Shown: one piece after another, positions 18,718 to 27,350 of the stretch
How positions within the stretch are numbered: the stretch's first letter is position 1
Layout: each line of letters opens with the position of its first letter
Assembly (NCBI RefSeq): GCF_001742165.1
Contig: NZ_CP016443.1
Location: 620,001 to 684,000 of the forward strand
Direction: 5' to 3'
Length of the DNA: 64,000 nucleotides
DNA from: Burkholderia stabilis
GTDB lineage: Bacteria > Pseudomonadota > Gammaproteobacteria > Burkholderiales > Burkholderiaceae
Made by a program: the position numbers and the translations under genes
Notes under the pieces: model-generated
Told to the model about the DNA's origin: nothing
The model's database searches: none
Seen by the model: the letters and a program-made list of their open reading frames with translations, nothing else

Positions 18718-19545
18718 CTAGCGCGACGCGGCGGCAACCGGACCGGTTGCCGCGAGCCCATCGATCAGCACCTGGAGCTGGCCGCGCGAGCAACGCTCGA
18801 TGCGCGCGGCAACCCCGAACACGTCGGCGAGACTGGCGGGCGTCACGACGTCTTCCGGCATGCCGAAGCGCACGATGCGGCCGCGGTGCAGCAGCATCGC
18901 GCGGTCGCAACCGCGCAGCGCGGCGCTGATGTCGTGCAGCACGACGACCGTCACGAGCTGCCGTTCGCGCGTGATGTCGTGCAGCGCGGCCATGACCTGG
19001 TGCTGGTGATTGAGGTCGAGCGCGGACAGCGGCTCGTCGAGCAGCAACACCTGCGGATCGCGTGCGAGCGCCTGTGCGAGGCCGACGAGCTGGCGCTGGC
19101 CGCCGGACAGTTCGTCGAGCGTGCGCAGCGCGAGCGCCTCGATGCCGAGCCGGGCGAGCACCGCAAGTGCGGCGATGTCGTCGCCCTGCCCGCCGCCGGC
19201 GCGGCCGGCCGCCATCAAGCCATGCCGCGTCGCGCGGCGCGCGACCACGACCGATTCGAGCACCTGCAGGCGCACGCCGGCCGGCAGCGCCTGCGGCAGG
19301 TACACGACGCCATGCGAACGCGCGCCGCGCAGCCCCGGCACGAACGGTTCGCCGTCGAGCGCGAGTGCGCCCGACGCGGCACGCGTCAGCCCCGCGAGCG
19401 TGCGCAGCAGCGTCGACTTGCCGCTGCCGTTCGGGCCGAGCAGCGCGGTGATGCAGCCGCGCGGCAACGGCCCCGCGCTCAGCGACACGAGCACGTCGCG
19501 CCGCCCGTAACGTACCGTCAGTCCGTCGATCGTCAACCCGCTCAT
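18718..19545 (-). CDS. Iron-siderophore ABC transporter ATP-binding protein
   Basis: 275 residues, the FepC/FecE size. Walker A GPNGSGKST (37-45), signature LSGGQ (146-150) and Walker B VLLLDEP (166-172) are intact, followed by ALDLNHQ and the switch histidine in VVLHD. It powers inner-membrane import of the ferric siderophore together with the permease. The start ATG 19545 overlaps the permease stop by 4 bp (ATGA), a mark of translational coupling. Confidence 0.92.
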   Translation of the reverse strand: MSGLTIDGLTVRYGRRDVLVSLSAGPLPRGCITALLGPNGSGKSTLLRTLAGLTRAASGALALDGEPFVPGLRGARSHGVVYLPQALPAGVRLQVLESVVVARRATRHGLMAAGRAGGGQGDDIAALAVLARLGIEALALRTLDELSGGQRQLVGLAQALARDPQVLLLDEPLSALDLNHQHQVMAALHDITRERQLVTVVVLHDISAALRGCDRAMLLHRGRIVRFGMPEDVVTPASLADVFGVAARIERCSRGQLQVLIDGLAATGPVAAASR

Positions 19546-20636
19546 GCCTGCCCTCCCTGCGAACGGACGACGATGCCGAGGAACAGCGGGATGCCGACCA
19601 GCGCCGTGACGATCCCGACCGGGATCAGCACGCCCGGCACGATCAGCTTCGATGCAATCGAGGCGAGCGACAGCATCAGTGCGCCGAGCAGCAGGCTGCC
19701 GGGCAGATAGAACCGGTGGTCCTCGCCGAACAGCGTGCGCGCGAGATGCGGCGCAATCAGCCCGACGAAGCCGATCGTGCCGACGAACGACACCGCGAGC
19801 GCGGAGAGCACCGACACGCGCAGCAGCGTCGCGAGCCGCACGCGCTTCACGTCGATGCCGAAGCTCGCCGCGCGATCCTCGCCGAGCCGCAGCGCGGTGA
19901 GTGTCCACGCGTTGCGCATCGACAGCGGCAGCGCGATCGCGAGCGCCGCGGCGAGCACCGCGAGCTTCGGCCAGTCGGCGCGTGCGAGCGAGCCGAGCGT
20001 CCAGAACACGAGCCCCTGCAACGCATCGGCCGACGCAATGAACTGCATCAGCGACACGAGCGCATGGAACGCGAACACGAGCGCGATGCCCATCAGCACG
20101 ACGCCCGTGGTGTTCATCCCGCGCCAGCGCGCGACCACGTCGAGCAGCAACGCGGACAGGAACGCAAAAACGAACGCGTTCGCCGCCACGACCCAGGTTT
20201 GCGCGATGCCCGGAATCGTCACGTCGAGCACGATCGCGAGCGACGCGCCGAAGGCGGCGGCGGCCGACACGCCGAGCGTGTACGGGCTCGCGAGCGGATT
20301 CGCGAGGATCGTCTGCATCTCCGCGCCGGACAGCCCGAGCGCCGCGCCGACGAGCACGGCCATCGCCGCATACGGCAGACGGATCTGCCAGACGATCACG
20401 CGTGCGGCCGGATCGGCGCCCGCGCGCTCGACGAGCGTGCGCAACAGCGTCGCGACCGGCATCCCCGACGGCCCGGACGACAGATCGAACAGCACCGACA
20501 CGACGATCAGCAACGCGACGACGACGAGCGCGGCCGCGCGCCGCGTCGTGAGACGGCGATAGTCGCGCAGGCTCGTCGCGTGCGCGTGCCGGGCCGCGCG
20601 GCCGGGTACGGCATCCTGAAGCACGGCGTCGCTCAT
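19542..20636 (-). CDS. Iron-siderophore ABC transporter permease (FecCD family)
   Basis: 364 residues from ATG 20636, with about ten hydrophobic segments. FecCD marks include RLPYAAMAVLVGAALGLSGAEMQ, NPLASPYTLGVSAAAAFGA and GFVGLIAPHLAR, the last holding the ATPase coupling loop. The much longer open frame upstream in the same phase is an artefact of the GC-rich binding-protein gene. Both ends overlap neighbours by 4 bp (with the binding-protein stop at 20633 and the ATPase start at 19545). Confidence 0.92.
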   Translation of the reverse strand: MSDAVLQDAVPGRAARHAHATSLRDYRRLTTRRAAALVVVALLIVVSVLFDLSSGPSGMPVATLLRTLVERAGADPAARVIVWQIRLPYAAMAVLVGAALGLSGAEMQTILANPLASPYTLGVSAAAAFGASLAIVLDVTIPGIAQTWVVAANAFVFAFLSALLLDVVARWRGMNTTGVVLMGIALVFAFHALVSLMQFIASADALQGLVFWTLGSLARADWPKLAVLAAALAIALPLSMRNAWTLTALRLGEDRAASFGIDVKRVRLATLLRVSVLSALAVSFVGTIGFVGLIAPHLARTLFGEDHRFYLPGSLLLGALMLSLASIASKLIVPGVLIPVGIVTALVGIPLFLGIVVRSQGGQA

Positions 20637-21835
20637 CGTGCGGCCTGCGACGAAGCGGCCGGCAACGGCGTGTCGACCCACTCGGCGCCCTGCGGCGCGA
20701 TCGCGAGGAAGCGGCGATGCAGTTCGGCCTGCGTCGCATGCACGTCGAGATCCTTGAACTGCTGCGGGTAGAACCACTTCGCGAACGCTTCGATCGCGAG
20801 AATGTTGTACGGCGAGTCGTAGTAATTGTGCGAGATGCCGTGTACGCGGCCGTCGCGGATCGCCTTGATCGCATCGAAACCCGGACGCGCGGCGAGCTGC
20901 GCGAGGCTCGCCGCCGCATCGCGCGCGCTCGTCTGCGCGCCGACCCGCAGCGACGCGAGCCCCGGTTTCGTGCGGCTGCCGGTCGCGATGTACACGTCGG
21001 GCTGCGCGGCGATCGCCTGCTCCATGCTGATGTCGCCGAGCACGCCGGGCAGCAGCCCCGCCGCGATGTTGCGCCCGCCCGCGGCCGTCACGAATTCGCC
21101 GAAGTTGCCGTTGCCGGCCGTGTGGCAGCAGCCGGCATCCCACACGCCGGCGAGTAGATCGACGAACACCTTGGGCCGCTGCGCCTCCGGAATCCGGTTC
21201 ACGACCGCCTCGACGCGTGCGAGATGCGCACGGTAGAACGCCGCGTACGCATTCGCCTGTTCGCTGCGATGCATGACCGCACCGAGCAGCGCGATGCTCG
21301 GCAGCGTGTTCTGCAGCGGATGCAGCCGGAAATCGACGAACACGACCGTCGTGCCGGTCGCCTCGAGCTGCTTCACGAGCGCGTTGTAGCGGCTCGGCCC
21401 GTGCCCGCCGAGGCTGAAGATCGCGAGATCGGGCTTCAGGCTCAGCGCCTTCTCGGCGCTGATGCTGTCTTCCGTCGCCTGGCCGATCAGCGGAATGCGG
21501 CGGATCTGCGGGAAAGCCTGTGCATAGGCGTCGTAGGTCTGCGGGTCCATCAGCGGCAGGTCGCCCTGCCAGCCGACGATGCGTGCCAGCGGCTGCGCGC
21601 CGTCGAGCAGCGCGACAGCCGACAGCAGCCGGCTCTCGCCGAGCAGGATCCGGCGCGGCGCCTGCGCCGGGACGCGAACCGTGCGGCCCGCGAGATCGGT
21701 CACGGTCGCCGGCGCGGGCGACACCGCGGAAGCAGGCGCGGTCGCCGCCGCTGCGTGCACGGCGGCCGCGCCGATCATCAGCGCGGCTGCGCCGAAGCAC
21801 GCACGCCGCACCCACGAATGTCTGGAAATTGCCAT
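20633..21835 (-). CDS. Periplasmic iron-siderophore binding protein
   Basis: 400 residues with a Sec signal (MAISRHSWVRRACFGAAALM..., cleavage near residue 28) and no lipobox. The mature protein is of the FepB/BtuF class (peripla_BP_2): TVTDLAGRTVRVPAQAPRRIL, then two lobes joined by a long helix (SEQANAYAAFYRAHLARVEAVV). It hands the siderophore to the FecCD permease. It is longer than most FepB proteins (~320-340). First gene of the leftward iron operon; a Fur-box-like sequence lies 12 bp before its start codon. Confidence 0.88.
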   Translation of the reverse strand: MAISRHSWVRRACFGAAALMIGAAAVHAAAATAPASAVSPAPATVTDLAGRTVRVPAQAPRRILLGESRLLSAVALLDGAQPLARIVGWQGDLPLMDPQTYDAYAQAFPQIRRIPLIGQATEDSISAEKALSLKPDLAIFSLGGHGPSRYNALVKQLEATGTTVVFVDFRLHPLQNTLPSIALLGAVMHRSEQANAYAAFYRAHLARVEAVVNRIPEAQRPKVFVDLLAGVWDAGCCHTAGNGNFGEFVTAAGGRNIAAGLLPGVLGDISMEQAIAAQPDVYIATGSRTKPGLASLRVGAQTSARDAAASLAQLAARPGFDAIKAIRDGRVHGISHNYYDSPYNILAIEAFAKWFYPQQFKDLDVHATQAELHRRFLAIAPQGAEWVDTPLPAASSQAAR

Positions 21836-21846
21836 AATGTCGCCTC

Positions 21847-21865
21847 TGAATGAGAATCATTGCCA
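21847..21865 (-). promoter_or_regulatory. Candidate Fur box
   Basis: The 19 bases read TGAATGAGAATCATTGCCA on the plus strand; about 12 of 19 match the GATAATGATAATCATTATC consensus, including the AATGA-AATCATT core. It is 12-30 bp before the start of the siderophore binding-protein gene, the right place to repress the operon when iron is plentiful. Confidence 0.7.
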
Positions 21866-21880
21866 TTTGAAGGGCGACAC

Positions 21881-21944
21881 TGTAATCATTGCGTGTAATG
21901 GCGATGTGTTGGCAGCGCAGCCTTTTGTAATGGAATGTGTTGGC
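21881..21944. repeat. Direct repeats in the iron operon/two-component intergenic region
   Basis: TGTAATGGCGATGTGTTGGC (21894-21913) and TGTAATGGAATGTGTTGGC (21926-21944) are near-identical and spaced 32 bp start to start (about three helix turns). A third TGTAAT is at 21881. Direct repeats at such spacing are typical of OmpR-family binding sites; the neighbouring response regulator is the obvious candidate (inference). Confidence 0.55.
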
Positions 21945-21992
21945 GCGCCCCGCCTTTCAGATTCATTTCGATTTACCCGGACGCTTCTCCTG

Positions 21993-22706
21993 ATGGACCA
22001 CATCCTTGTCGTCGACGACGATCCGAACATCCGTACGCTGCTCGGCGACTACCTGCGCGGCATGAACTACCGCGTCACGCTGGCCGAGAACGGCTTGCAG
22101 CTTCGGCAGGCGCTCGGTACGGCGAGCGTCGATCTCGTCGTGCTCGACCTGATGCTCGACGGCGAGGACGGCCTCGATCTCACCCGCGACCTGCGGCAGC
22201 GCCACGACGTGCCGATCGTGATCCTGAGCGCGCGCGGCGGCCTGCTCGACCGGATCCTCGGCCTCGAGATGGGCGCGGACGACTACCTGCCGAAGCCGTT
22301 CGATCCGCGCGAGCTCGTCGCGAAGATCAAGGTCGTGCTGCGCCGCACGCGCGCGATTCCTGGCGCCCGGCGCACCGAGGCGTCGTCGCTCGTCAGCTTC
22401 GCGGGCTGGCAACTCGATACGCGGATGAAGCAGATGATGTCGCCCGACGGGGTCGTCGTGTCGCTCGGCGGCTCGGACTACCGCACGTTGCGCGCGCTGC
22501 TCGATCACCCGAACCGCCCGCTGTCACGCGAATTCCTGCTCGATCGCGTGTTCGGCAAGGAGCTCGCGCCGCTCGATCGCTCGATCGACGTGTGCGTGAG
22601 CCGGCTGCGCCACCACTTGAAAGATGCCGCGCGCAACGCGGCGCTGATCCGCACGGTCCGCAACGAGGGCTACATGCTCGTCGCGGACGTCGTGCACGAA
22701 GCGTGA
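21993..22706 (+). CDS. OmpR-family response regulator
   Basis: 237 residues from ATG 21993. Receiver domain 1-115: acidic pocket DDD (8-10), phospho-acceptor Asp52 (LVVLDLML), Lys101 in LPKPFDP. A winged-helix DNA-binding domain follows from ~135 (LSREFLLDRVFGKELAPLDRSIDVCVSRLR, IRTVRNEGYML). It is translationally coupled to the sensor kinase by TGATG at 22704-22708. It is divergent from the Fur-box iron operon. Direct repeats at 21881-21944 may be its binding site. The controlled genes are not provable from sequence. Confidence 0.9.
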   Translation: MDHILVVDDDPNIRTLLGDYLRGMNYRVTLAENGLQLRQALGTASVDLVVLDLMLDGEDGLDLTRDLRQRHDVPIVILSARGGLLDRILGLEMGADDYLPKPFDPRELVAKIKVVLRRTRAIPGARRTEASSLVSFAGWQLDTRMKQMMSPDGVVVSLGGSDYRTLRALLDHPNRPLSREFLLDRVFGKELAPLDRSIDVCVSRLRHHLKDAARNAALIRTVRNEGYMLVADVVHEA

Positions 22707-24121
22707 TGCGCGCGCGCCGCCTGAAGCTGCGCGTCTGGCCCGATTCGTTGTTCGGCCGGCTCGTCGCGATCCTCGCGGCCGGCATGTTCGCCGGCCAGAT
22801 GCTCACCGGCACGATCTGGTTCGACACGCACGACAACCGCATGCTCGAAATTCCGGCGCGGCTGTTCGCGAGCCGGCTCGCCGATACGCTGCGGCTCGTC
22901 GACGCCGCGCCGGACGCGGCCGCGCGCGATGCGGTCATCGCCGCGCTCGGCGACGCACGCTACCGGCTGCGCCGTGTCGATGCGCCCTCGCCGGCCGGCA
23001 CGCTGACGTTCGCGCAGCACGCGACGGCCGGCCTGATCGCCGGCGTCCTGTCGCGCCGGCTCGGCGCCGATACGCCGTTTCGCCTCGTCGACGCCGAGCT
23101 GCACGACGACACGGGCCGCCATGCGGGCCCGCTGAGCCTGTTCGATTCGCGGATGCCGACCGGCGAATTTCACGTCCAGGTCGGCCTGCCGTCCGGCGGC
23201 TGGCTCGACGTGCGCGCCGACGAAGGCCAGGCCGGCATGCATGCGATGCCCGCGTCGCTCGTCGTCGATTACCTGCTGCGGCTGTACCTGATCCGCTTCG
23301 TCGCCGTGTGCGCGGTCGCGTTCGTCGCGGTGCGCTTCGCGTTGAAGCCGCTCACGCAGCTCGCGCGCGCAGCCGAAGCGCTCGGCCGCGACATCCACCG
23401 GCCGCCGCTTGCCGTCGACGGGCCGTCGGAAGTGCGCAGCGCGGCCGAGTCGTTCAATGCGATGCAGCGGCAACTGATCGACAGCTTCGCCGGGCGCGCG
23501 CGCTTTCTCGGCGCGGTATCGCACGACCTGCGCACGCCGCTCACGCGCTTGCGGCTGCGCACCGAGATGCTGCCGGACCCCGAGTGGCGCGACCGGCTGC
23601 GCGGCGATCTCGACGAAATGGAATCGATGGTGCGCAGCGCGCTCGACGCGGTGCGCGGCGTGGAAGTGACGGAGCCGCGCCGCGGCATCGATCTCGATTC
23701 GATGCTCGAAGGGCTGGCCGAGGATGCGCGCGATACCGGCCAGGCGGTCGTGATCCGCGGGCACGCGTCGGCGCCGGTGTCGGGCTTCGCGCGCAACCTG
23801 AAACGCTGCCTGCAGAACCTGCTCGACAACGCCGCGCACTACAGCGGCGGCGCCCCGGTGACGATCGACGTGCGCGACGGCAAGGACGCGGTGCGCATTG
23901 TCGTCAGCGACTCCGGCCCGGGGCTTCCCGACGACTGGCTCGAACGCGTGTTCGAACCGTACCGGCGCGGCGCGCACGCCGATCGCGACGACGGCGGCAC
24001 CGGCCTCGGCCTCACGATCGCGCGCAGCATCGCGACGCTGCACGGCGGCACGCTGACACTGCGCAATCGCGACGGCGGCGGCCTCGATGCGATTCTTGCG
24101 CTCCCGCGCGACGGCGCGTAA
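22706..24121 (+). CDS. Sensor histidine kinase (two TM, HAMP, HisKA)
   Basis: 471 residues. TM1 (~16-37), a ~150-residue periplasmic sensor region, TM2 (~190-210), HAMP (~211-262), H-box VSHDLRTPLTRLR with phospho-acceptor His273, then N box (LLDNAAHYSG), G1 (DSGPGLPDD) and G2 (GGTGLGLTIA). All catalytic boxes are intact. The stop-start overlap with the response regulator shows they are made together. The sensed signal is unknown; location beside a siderophore operon makes iron, siderophore or envelope state plausible. Confidence 0.9.
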   Translation: MRARRLKLRVWPDSLFGRLVAILAAGMFAGQMLTGTIWFDTHDNRMLEIPARLFASRLADTLRLVDAAPDAAARDAVIAALGDARYRLRRVDAPSPAGTLTFAQHATAGLIAGVLSRRLGADTPFRLVDAELHDDTGRHAGPLSLFDSRMPTGEFHVQVGLPSGGWLDVRADEGQAGMHAMPASLVVDYLLRLYLIRFVAVCAVAFVAVRFALKPLTQLARAAEALGRDIHRPPLAVDGPSEVRSAAESFNAMQRQLIDSFAGRARFLGAVSHDLRTPLTRLRLRTEMLPDPEWRDRLRGDLDEMESMVRSALDAVRGVEVTEPRRGIDLDSMLEGLAEDARDTGQAVVIRGHASAPVSGFARNLKRCLQNLLDNAAHYSGGAPVTIDVRDGKDAVRIVVSDSGPGLPDDWLERVFEPYRRGAHADRDDGGTGLGLTIARSIATLHGGTLTLRNRDGGGLDAILALPRDGA

Positions 24122-24168
24122 CGGGCGTTGCACCGGTCACGCGATTCGTTTGTAGAATCGGTTCGTTC

Positions 24169-24192
24169 GCCGTTCATCGTACGGTGAACGGC
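24169..24192. repeat. Hairpin after sensor kinase gene
   Basis: GCCGTTCA (24169-24176) and TGAACGGC (24185-24192) around 8 bases, ~50 bp past the kinase stop. No T-tract follows, so it may be a weak or factor-dependent terminator, or an operator for the next gene. Confidence 0.4.
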
Positions 24193-24318
24193 ACGATCCT
24201 CGGCCGCCGTCGCGGCGGATAGCTGCGGCCCTTCATCGATTCGGTCGGGGCGCCGTATCCGCCGGGAGCGAACGTTGCCGAGAGCACGTGCTGCCGAACG
24301 ACCATTACGACATGCGCC

Positions 24319-24897
24319 ATGCACTACCACCCCGACGACATCAGCCGGCTTTTCCTGAGCGTGCCGACACTGAAGCTGAACCGCCCGGCTCCGGCCGAAC
24401 GCTTCCTGGCGGCCGCCGTCGATGCCGGCGTCGAACTCGGGCACGTGTTGCGCGACTATCCGCATGTCCGCTATCAACCGCTCGACTTCCACTACCTTTG
24501 CCAGCAAAGCCTGTCCGTGCTGGACGACGCGTTGCTGGCCGACCTGACGTGCGACATCAGCCACGGGTGGCGCGGCGCGCACTGGGCCGCGCTGCTGATC
24601 GCGCTCTCCGGCGACGCACGCTACCTGCCGCACCTCGACGAGGCCAGGCGCCATCGCGGTGTCGCATGGTCGGCCGAGCTCGCCGAAGCCGCGTCGAGCC
24701 GCGATGCGCGGTCGTCGGCCTTCTCGTGCTGCCAATCGATCGTGCGCCTGCGCGATCAGCTGTCGGTCCTGCCGCGCGTCGTCGTCCGCCTGAGACGCTG
24801 CCACTCGCCTGAAGCGCTCGACGCCAGGGCAATTGCCGTTCGTGCCGCGTATCGCAGCGGCGGCGTCGAAGCCGCGCTGCCGGTTGCGCGTCGCTGA
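24319..24897 (+). CDS. Conserved-looking hypothetical protein
   Basis: 192 residues, no signal peptide or membrane segment, and no motif I recognise. The N-terminal half (PDDISRLFLSVPTLKLNRPA, YLCQQSLSVLDDALLADL, HWAALLIALSGDARYLPHL) reads as helical and protein-like, resembling HEAT-like or helical-bundle proteins. The C-terminal third is Arg-rich with weaker composition and the true end could differ. Only a poor ribosome site precedes ATG 24319. It stands alone between the two-component system and the porin. Function unknown. Confidence 0.55.
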   Translation: MHYHPDDISRLFLSVPTLKLNRPAPAERFLAAAVDAGVELGHVLRDYPHVRYQPLDFHYLCQQSLSVLDDALLADLTCDISHGWRGAHWAALLIALSGDARYLPHLDEARRHRGVAWSAELAEAASSRDARSSAFSCCQSIVRLRDQLSVLPRVVVRLRRCHSPEALDARAIAVRAAYRSGGVEAALPVARR

Positions 24898-25159
24898 TCG
24901 CTCGACAGCCGAGCGCGCAACTGCGGCTCGCGCCGCCCGGCACAGCCAGCGCCGCGACGTACCTCCCGCCTTCCGCCTCCCGTTCCCGCCCGAATCCCCG
25001 GCACCGCCGCCGCGATTCCGCGCGATTTCGCAGAGGACCTTTCCTGTGCAGCGCCTTAATCGAGCGTCGCCCGATCTCCAATAATGGCCGCTCGATCCGT
25101 CGGCCGGCGCGCCGGCGCGACCCGCCGGCCACCGGGCCGGACAAACGATAAAAACTCCT

Positions 25160-26371
25160 ATGCATTCCTACCAGATGAACAAGCACGCCAACGCACGCGT
25201 CGCGGGGACCGTCATTGCCGCATGTCTGACCGGCTTCGCGCCGGGTATCGCGCACGCACAGAGCAGCGTCACGCTGTACGGCCTGATCGATACGTCGATT
25301 ACCTACGCAACCAACCAGCGCACGCAAGGCGCCGGCTCGCCCGGCAGCGGCGCCGTCGCGATGACGAGCGGCGCGCTGAACGCATCGCGCTGGGGGCTGC
25401 GCGGCCGCGAGGATCTCGGCGGCGGAATGGCCGCGATCTTCGCGCTCGAAAACGGCTTCTCGGGCACCACCGGCAAGCTGTCGCAGAAAGGCGTCGACAT
25501 GTTCGGCCGCCAGGCGTGGGTCGGTTTGAGTTCGAAGACGGCTGGCGCGCTCACGTTCGGCCGCCAGTACGACCTGATCCTCGATTTCGTGACGCCGCTT
25601 GGCGCCTCTGGGCCCGGCTGGGGCGGCAACCTCGCGGTTCACCCGTACGACAACGACGATTCGAACCGCAACCTGCGCATCAACCAGGCGGTGAAGTACA
25701 CGAGCCCGACGTACCACGGGCTGCGATTCGGCGCGATGTACGGCTTTTCGAACACGGCCGGCCAGTTCAGCAACAACGCGGCGTGGAGCGCGGGGGTGTC
25801 GTACGCGAACGGGCCGCTGAAGCTCGGCGCGGGCTACCTGAAGATCAGCCGCGACCGCAATGCGCCGAACCCGGACGGCGCACTGAGCACGGTCGACGGC
25901 TCGGCGACGATCACCGGCGGCAACCAGCAGATCTGGGCCGTGGCCGGTCGTTATGCATTCGGGCCGCATTCGGTCGGCGCAGCCTGGTCGCACTCGACCA
26001 CCGACGGCGTGACGGGCGTGCTCCAGGGCGCCAACATCGCGCCGCTGAAGGGCGAATCGCTGGTGTTCGACAATTTCTCGATCGACGGAAGCTTCTTCGT
26101 GACCCGCGCATTGAGCCTGTCAGCCGCGTACACCTACACGATGGGCCGCTTCGACACGCGCACCGGCCAGACGCGCCCGAAGTGGAACCAGGTCGTCGCA
26201 CAGGCCGACTATGCGCTGTCGAAGCGCACGGACGCGTATCTCGAAGGCGTCTATCAGAGCGTGAGCGGCGGCAACGGCAATCCGGCATTCAACGCGACCG
26301 TCTGGACGCTGACGCCGTCGGCGAACAGCAACCAGGTCGTCGTCGCGCTGGGTTTGCGCCACAAGTTCTGA
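25160..26371 (+). CDS. Gram-negative general porin (OmpC/Burkholderia type)
   Basis: 403 residues: Sec signal ending GIAHAQ (about residue 34), mature start SSVTLYGLIDTSITY, typical of Burkholderia and Neisseria porins. The motif SRWGLRGREDLGGGMAAIFALENGF, the FGRQAWVGLSS strand, and the C-terminal LGLRHKF with terminal Phe complete a 16-strand trimeric porin. It lets small hydrophilic solutes cross the outer membrane. ATG 25175 (MNKHANA...) is an alternative start; neither has a clear ribosome site. Monocistronic by context. Confidence 0.92.
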   Translation: MHSYQMNKHANARVAGTVIAACLTGFAPGIAHAQSSVTLYGLIDTSITYATNQRTQGAGSPGSGAVAMTSGALNASRWGLRGREDLGGGMAAIFALENGFSGTTGKLSQKGVDMFGRQAWVGLSSKTAGALTFGRQYDLILDFVTPLGASGPGWGGNLAVHPYDNDDSNRNLRINQAVKYTSPTYHGLRFGAMYGFSNTAGQFSNNAAWSAGVSYANGPLKLGAGYLKISRDRNAPNPDGALSTVDGSATITGGNQQIWAVAGRYAFGPHSVGAAWSHSTTDGVTGVLQGANIAPLKGESLVFDNFSIDGSFFVTRALSLSAAYTYTMGRFDTRTGQTRPKWNQVVAQADYALSKRTDAYLEGVYQSVSGGNGNPAFNATVWTLTPSANSNQVVVALGLRHKF

Positions 26372-26666
26372 CGACACGGCGCGCTGCCTGCGTCGTCGCC
26401 TGCACGCGCAAGGGCGTGTCCCGGACTGTCGCATCGACGCAAAAAATGCGGAGAAACTGGTCACGCTGTGACATTTTTCCTAATCTGGATGCAGCGGCGC
26501 CGTTATTTCGGTGCTTCGGCCGCAACACTCTTTCATAAGGCGTCCCGCCGGCTTACGAAACGCATCGCGTGACAGAGCCGGCACTTTCGCGCCGCTGCGG
26601 CCGGATACGTGACGTTGCAGATTGCACGCACCACGCTCTCAACGCAGTCAACCGCAGGAGAGAACG

Positions 26667-27158
26667 ATGAGCACAACGAGCCGATTTGCGATCATTGCAG
26701 CCCTTGCCGTGCTGGCCGGTTGCCACCAGGCGGCGAAAACGCCCGAGAATGCCGGCATGGCGCCGACGCCCTCGAGCGAAACCGTCGCAACGGTCACGGC
26801 CGACGATCTCGACAACCCGAACAGCCCGCTCGCGAAGCGCAGCGTCTACTTCGATTTCGACAACTACTCCGTCAAGCCCGAATACCAGTCGCTGCTGCAG
26901 GCGCACGCCGACTACCTGCGCAGTCATCCGGCGCGGCACGTGCTGATCCAGGGCAATACCGACGAACGCGGCACGTCCGAATACAACCTCGCACTCGGCG
27001 AACGCCGCTCGCAGGCCGTGATGAGCGCGCTCGAAACGCTCGGCGTGCCGGCCACGCAACTGGAGGCGGTCAGCCTCGGCAAGGAAAAGCCGGTCGCACT
27101 CGGTCACGACGAAGATGCGTGGGCGCAGAATCGTCGCGCCGATCTCGTCTATCGTTGA
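26667..27158 (+). CDS. OmpA/Pal-family peptidoglycan-binding lipoprotein
   Basis: 163 residues from ATG 26667 (AGGAG at 26656-26660, 6-base spacer). Lipobox LAGC gives Cys19. The OmpA C-like domain starts near SVYFDFDNYSVKPEY and contains the conserved peptidoglycan-binding set NTDERGTSEYNLALGERRSQAV, ending RRADLVYR. This is Pal architecture and length, but the tol-pal neighbours (tolB, cpoB) are absent, so it is probably a second, stand-alone Pal paralogue that ties outer membrane to the wall. Confidence 0.9.
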   Translation: MSTTSRFAIIAALAVLAGCHQAAKTPENAGMAPTPSSETVATVTADDLDNPNSPLAKRSVYFDFDNYSVKPEYQSLLQAHADYLRSHPARHVLIQGNTDERGTSEYNLALGERRSQAVMSALETLGVPATQLEAVSLGKEKPVALGHDEDAWAQNRRADLVYR

Positions 27159-27162
27159 CCGG

Positions 27163-27183
27163 ATGCCGCCGCGACGGCGGCAT
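27163..27183 (+). terminator. Hairpin after Pal-like gene
   Basis: ATGCCGCC (27163-27170), 5-base loop, GGCGGCAT (27176-27183), starting 5 bp past the stop codon. The position suits a terminator; only TCGCTTC follows, so the U-tract is poor. Confidence 0.5.
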
Positions 27184-27350
27184 TCGCTTCACGCAGCGCA
27201 TCGCAGGCCGCGGGCGGCCGGGTTACGGCCGCATCCCGAAACACCCGTCAAAAGCGGCGGCGGCGCAATGTGCCGCCGACCGGAATTTCGCGCGTCGCTG
27301 TGAAGGATCGCGCGACGTGCGGATCGCATGCGCGACGCGCGCAGCCATAC

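Noticed and set aside
16463..18910. 815-codon open frame on the minus strand over the TonB receptor
   Set aside because: It is a frame-shifted shadow of the receptor gene; the translation is Arg-rich and has no plug or barrel motifs.
18718..20919. 733-codon frame giving an ABC ATPase with a long N-terminus
   Set aside because: Only the last 275 codons are real; the upstream part is out-of-frame permease sequence. The ATG at 19545 overlaps the permease stop.
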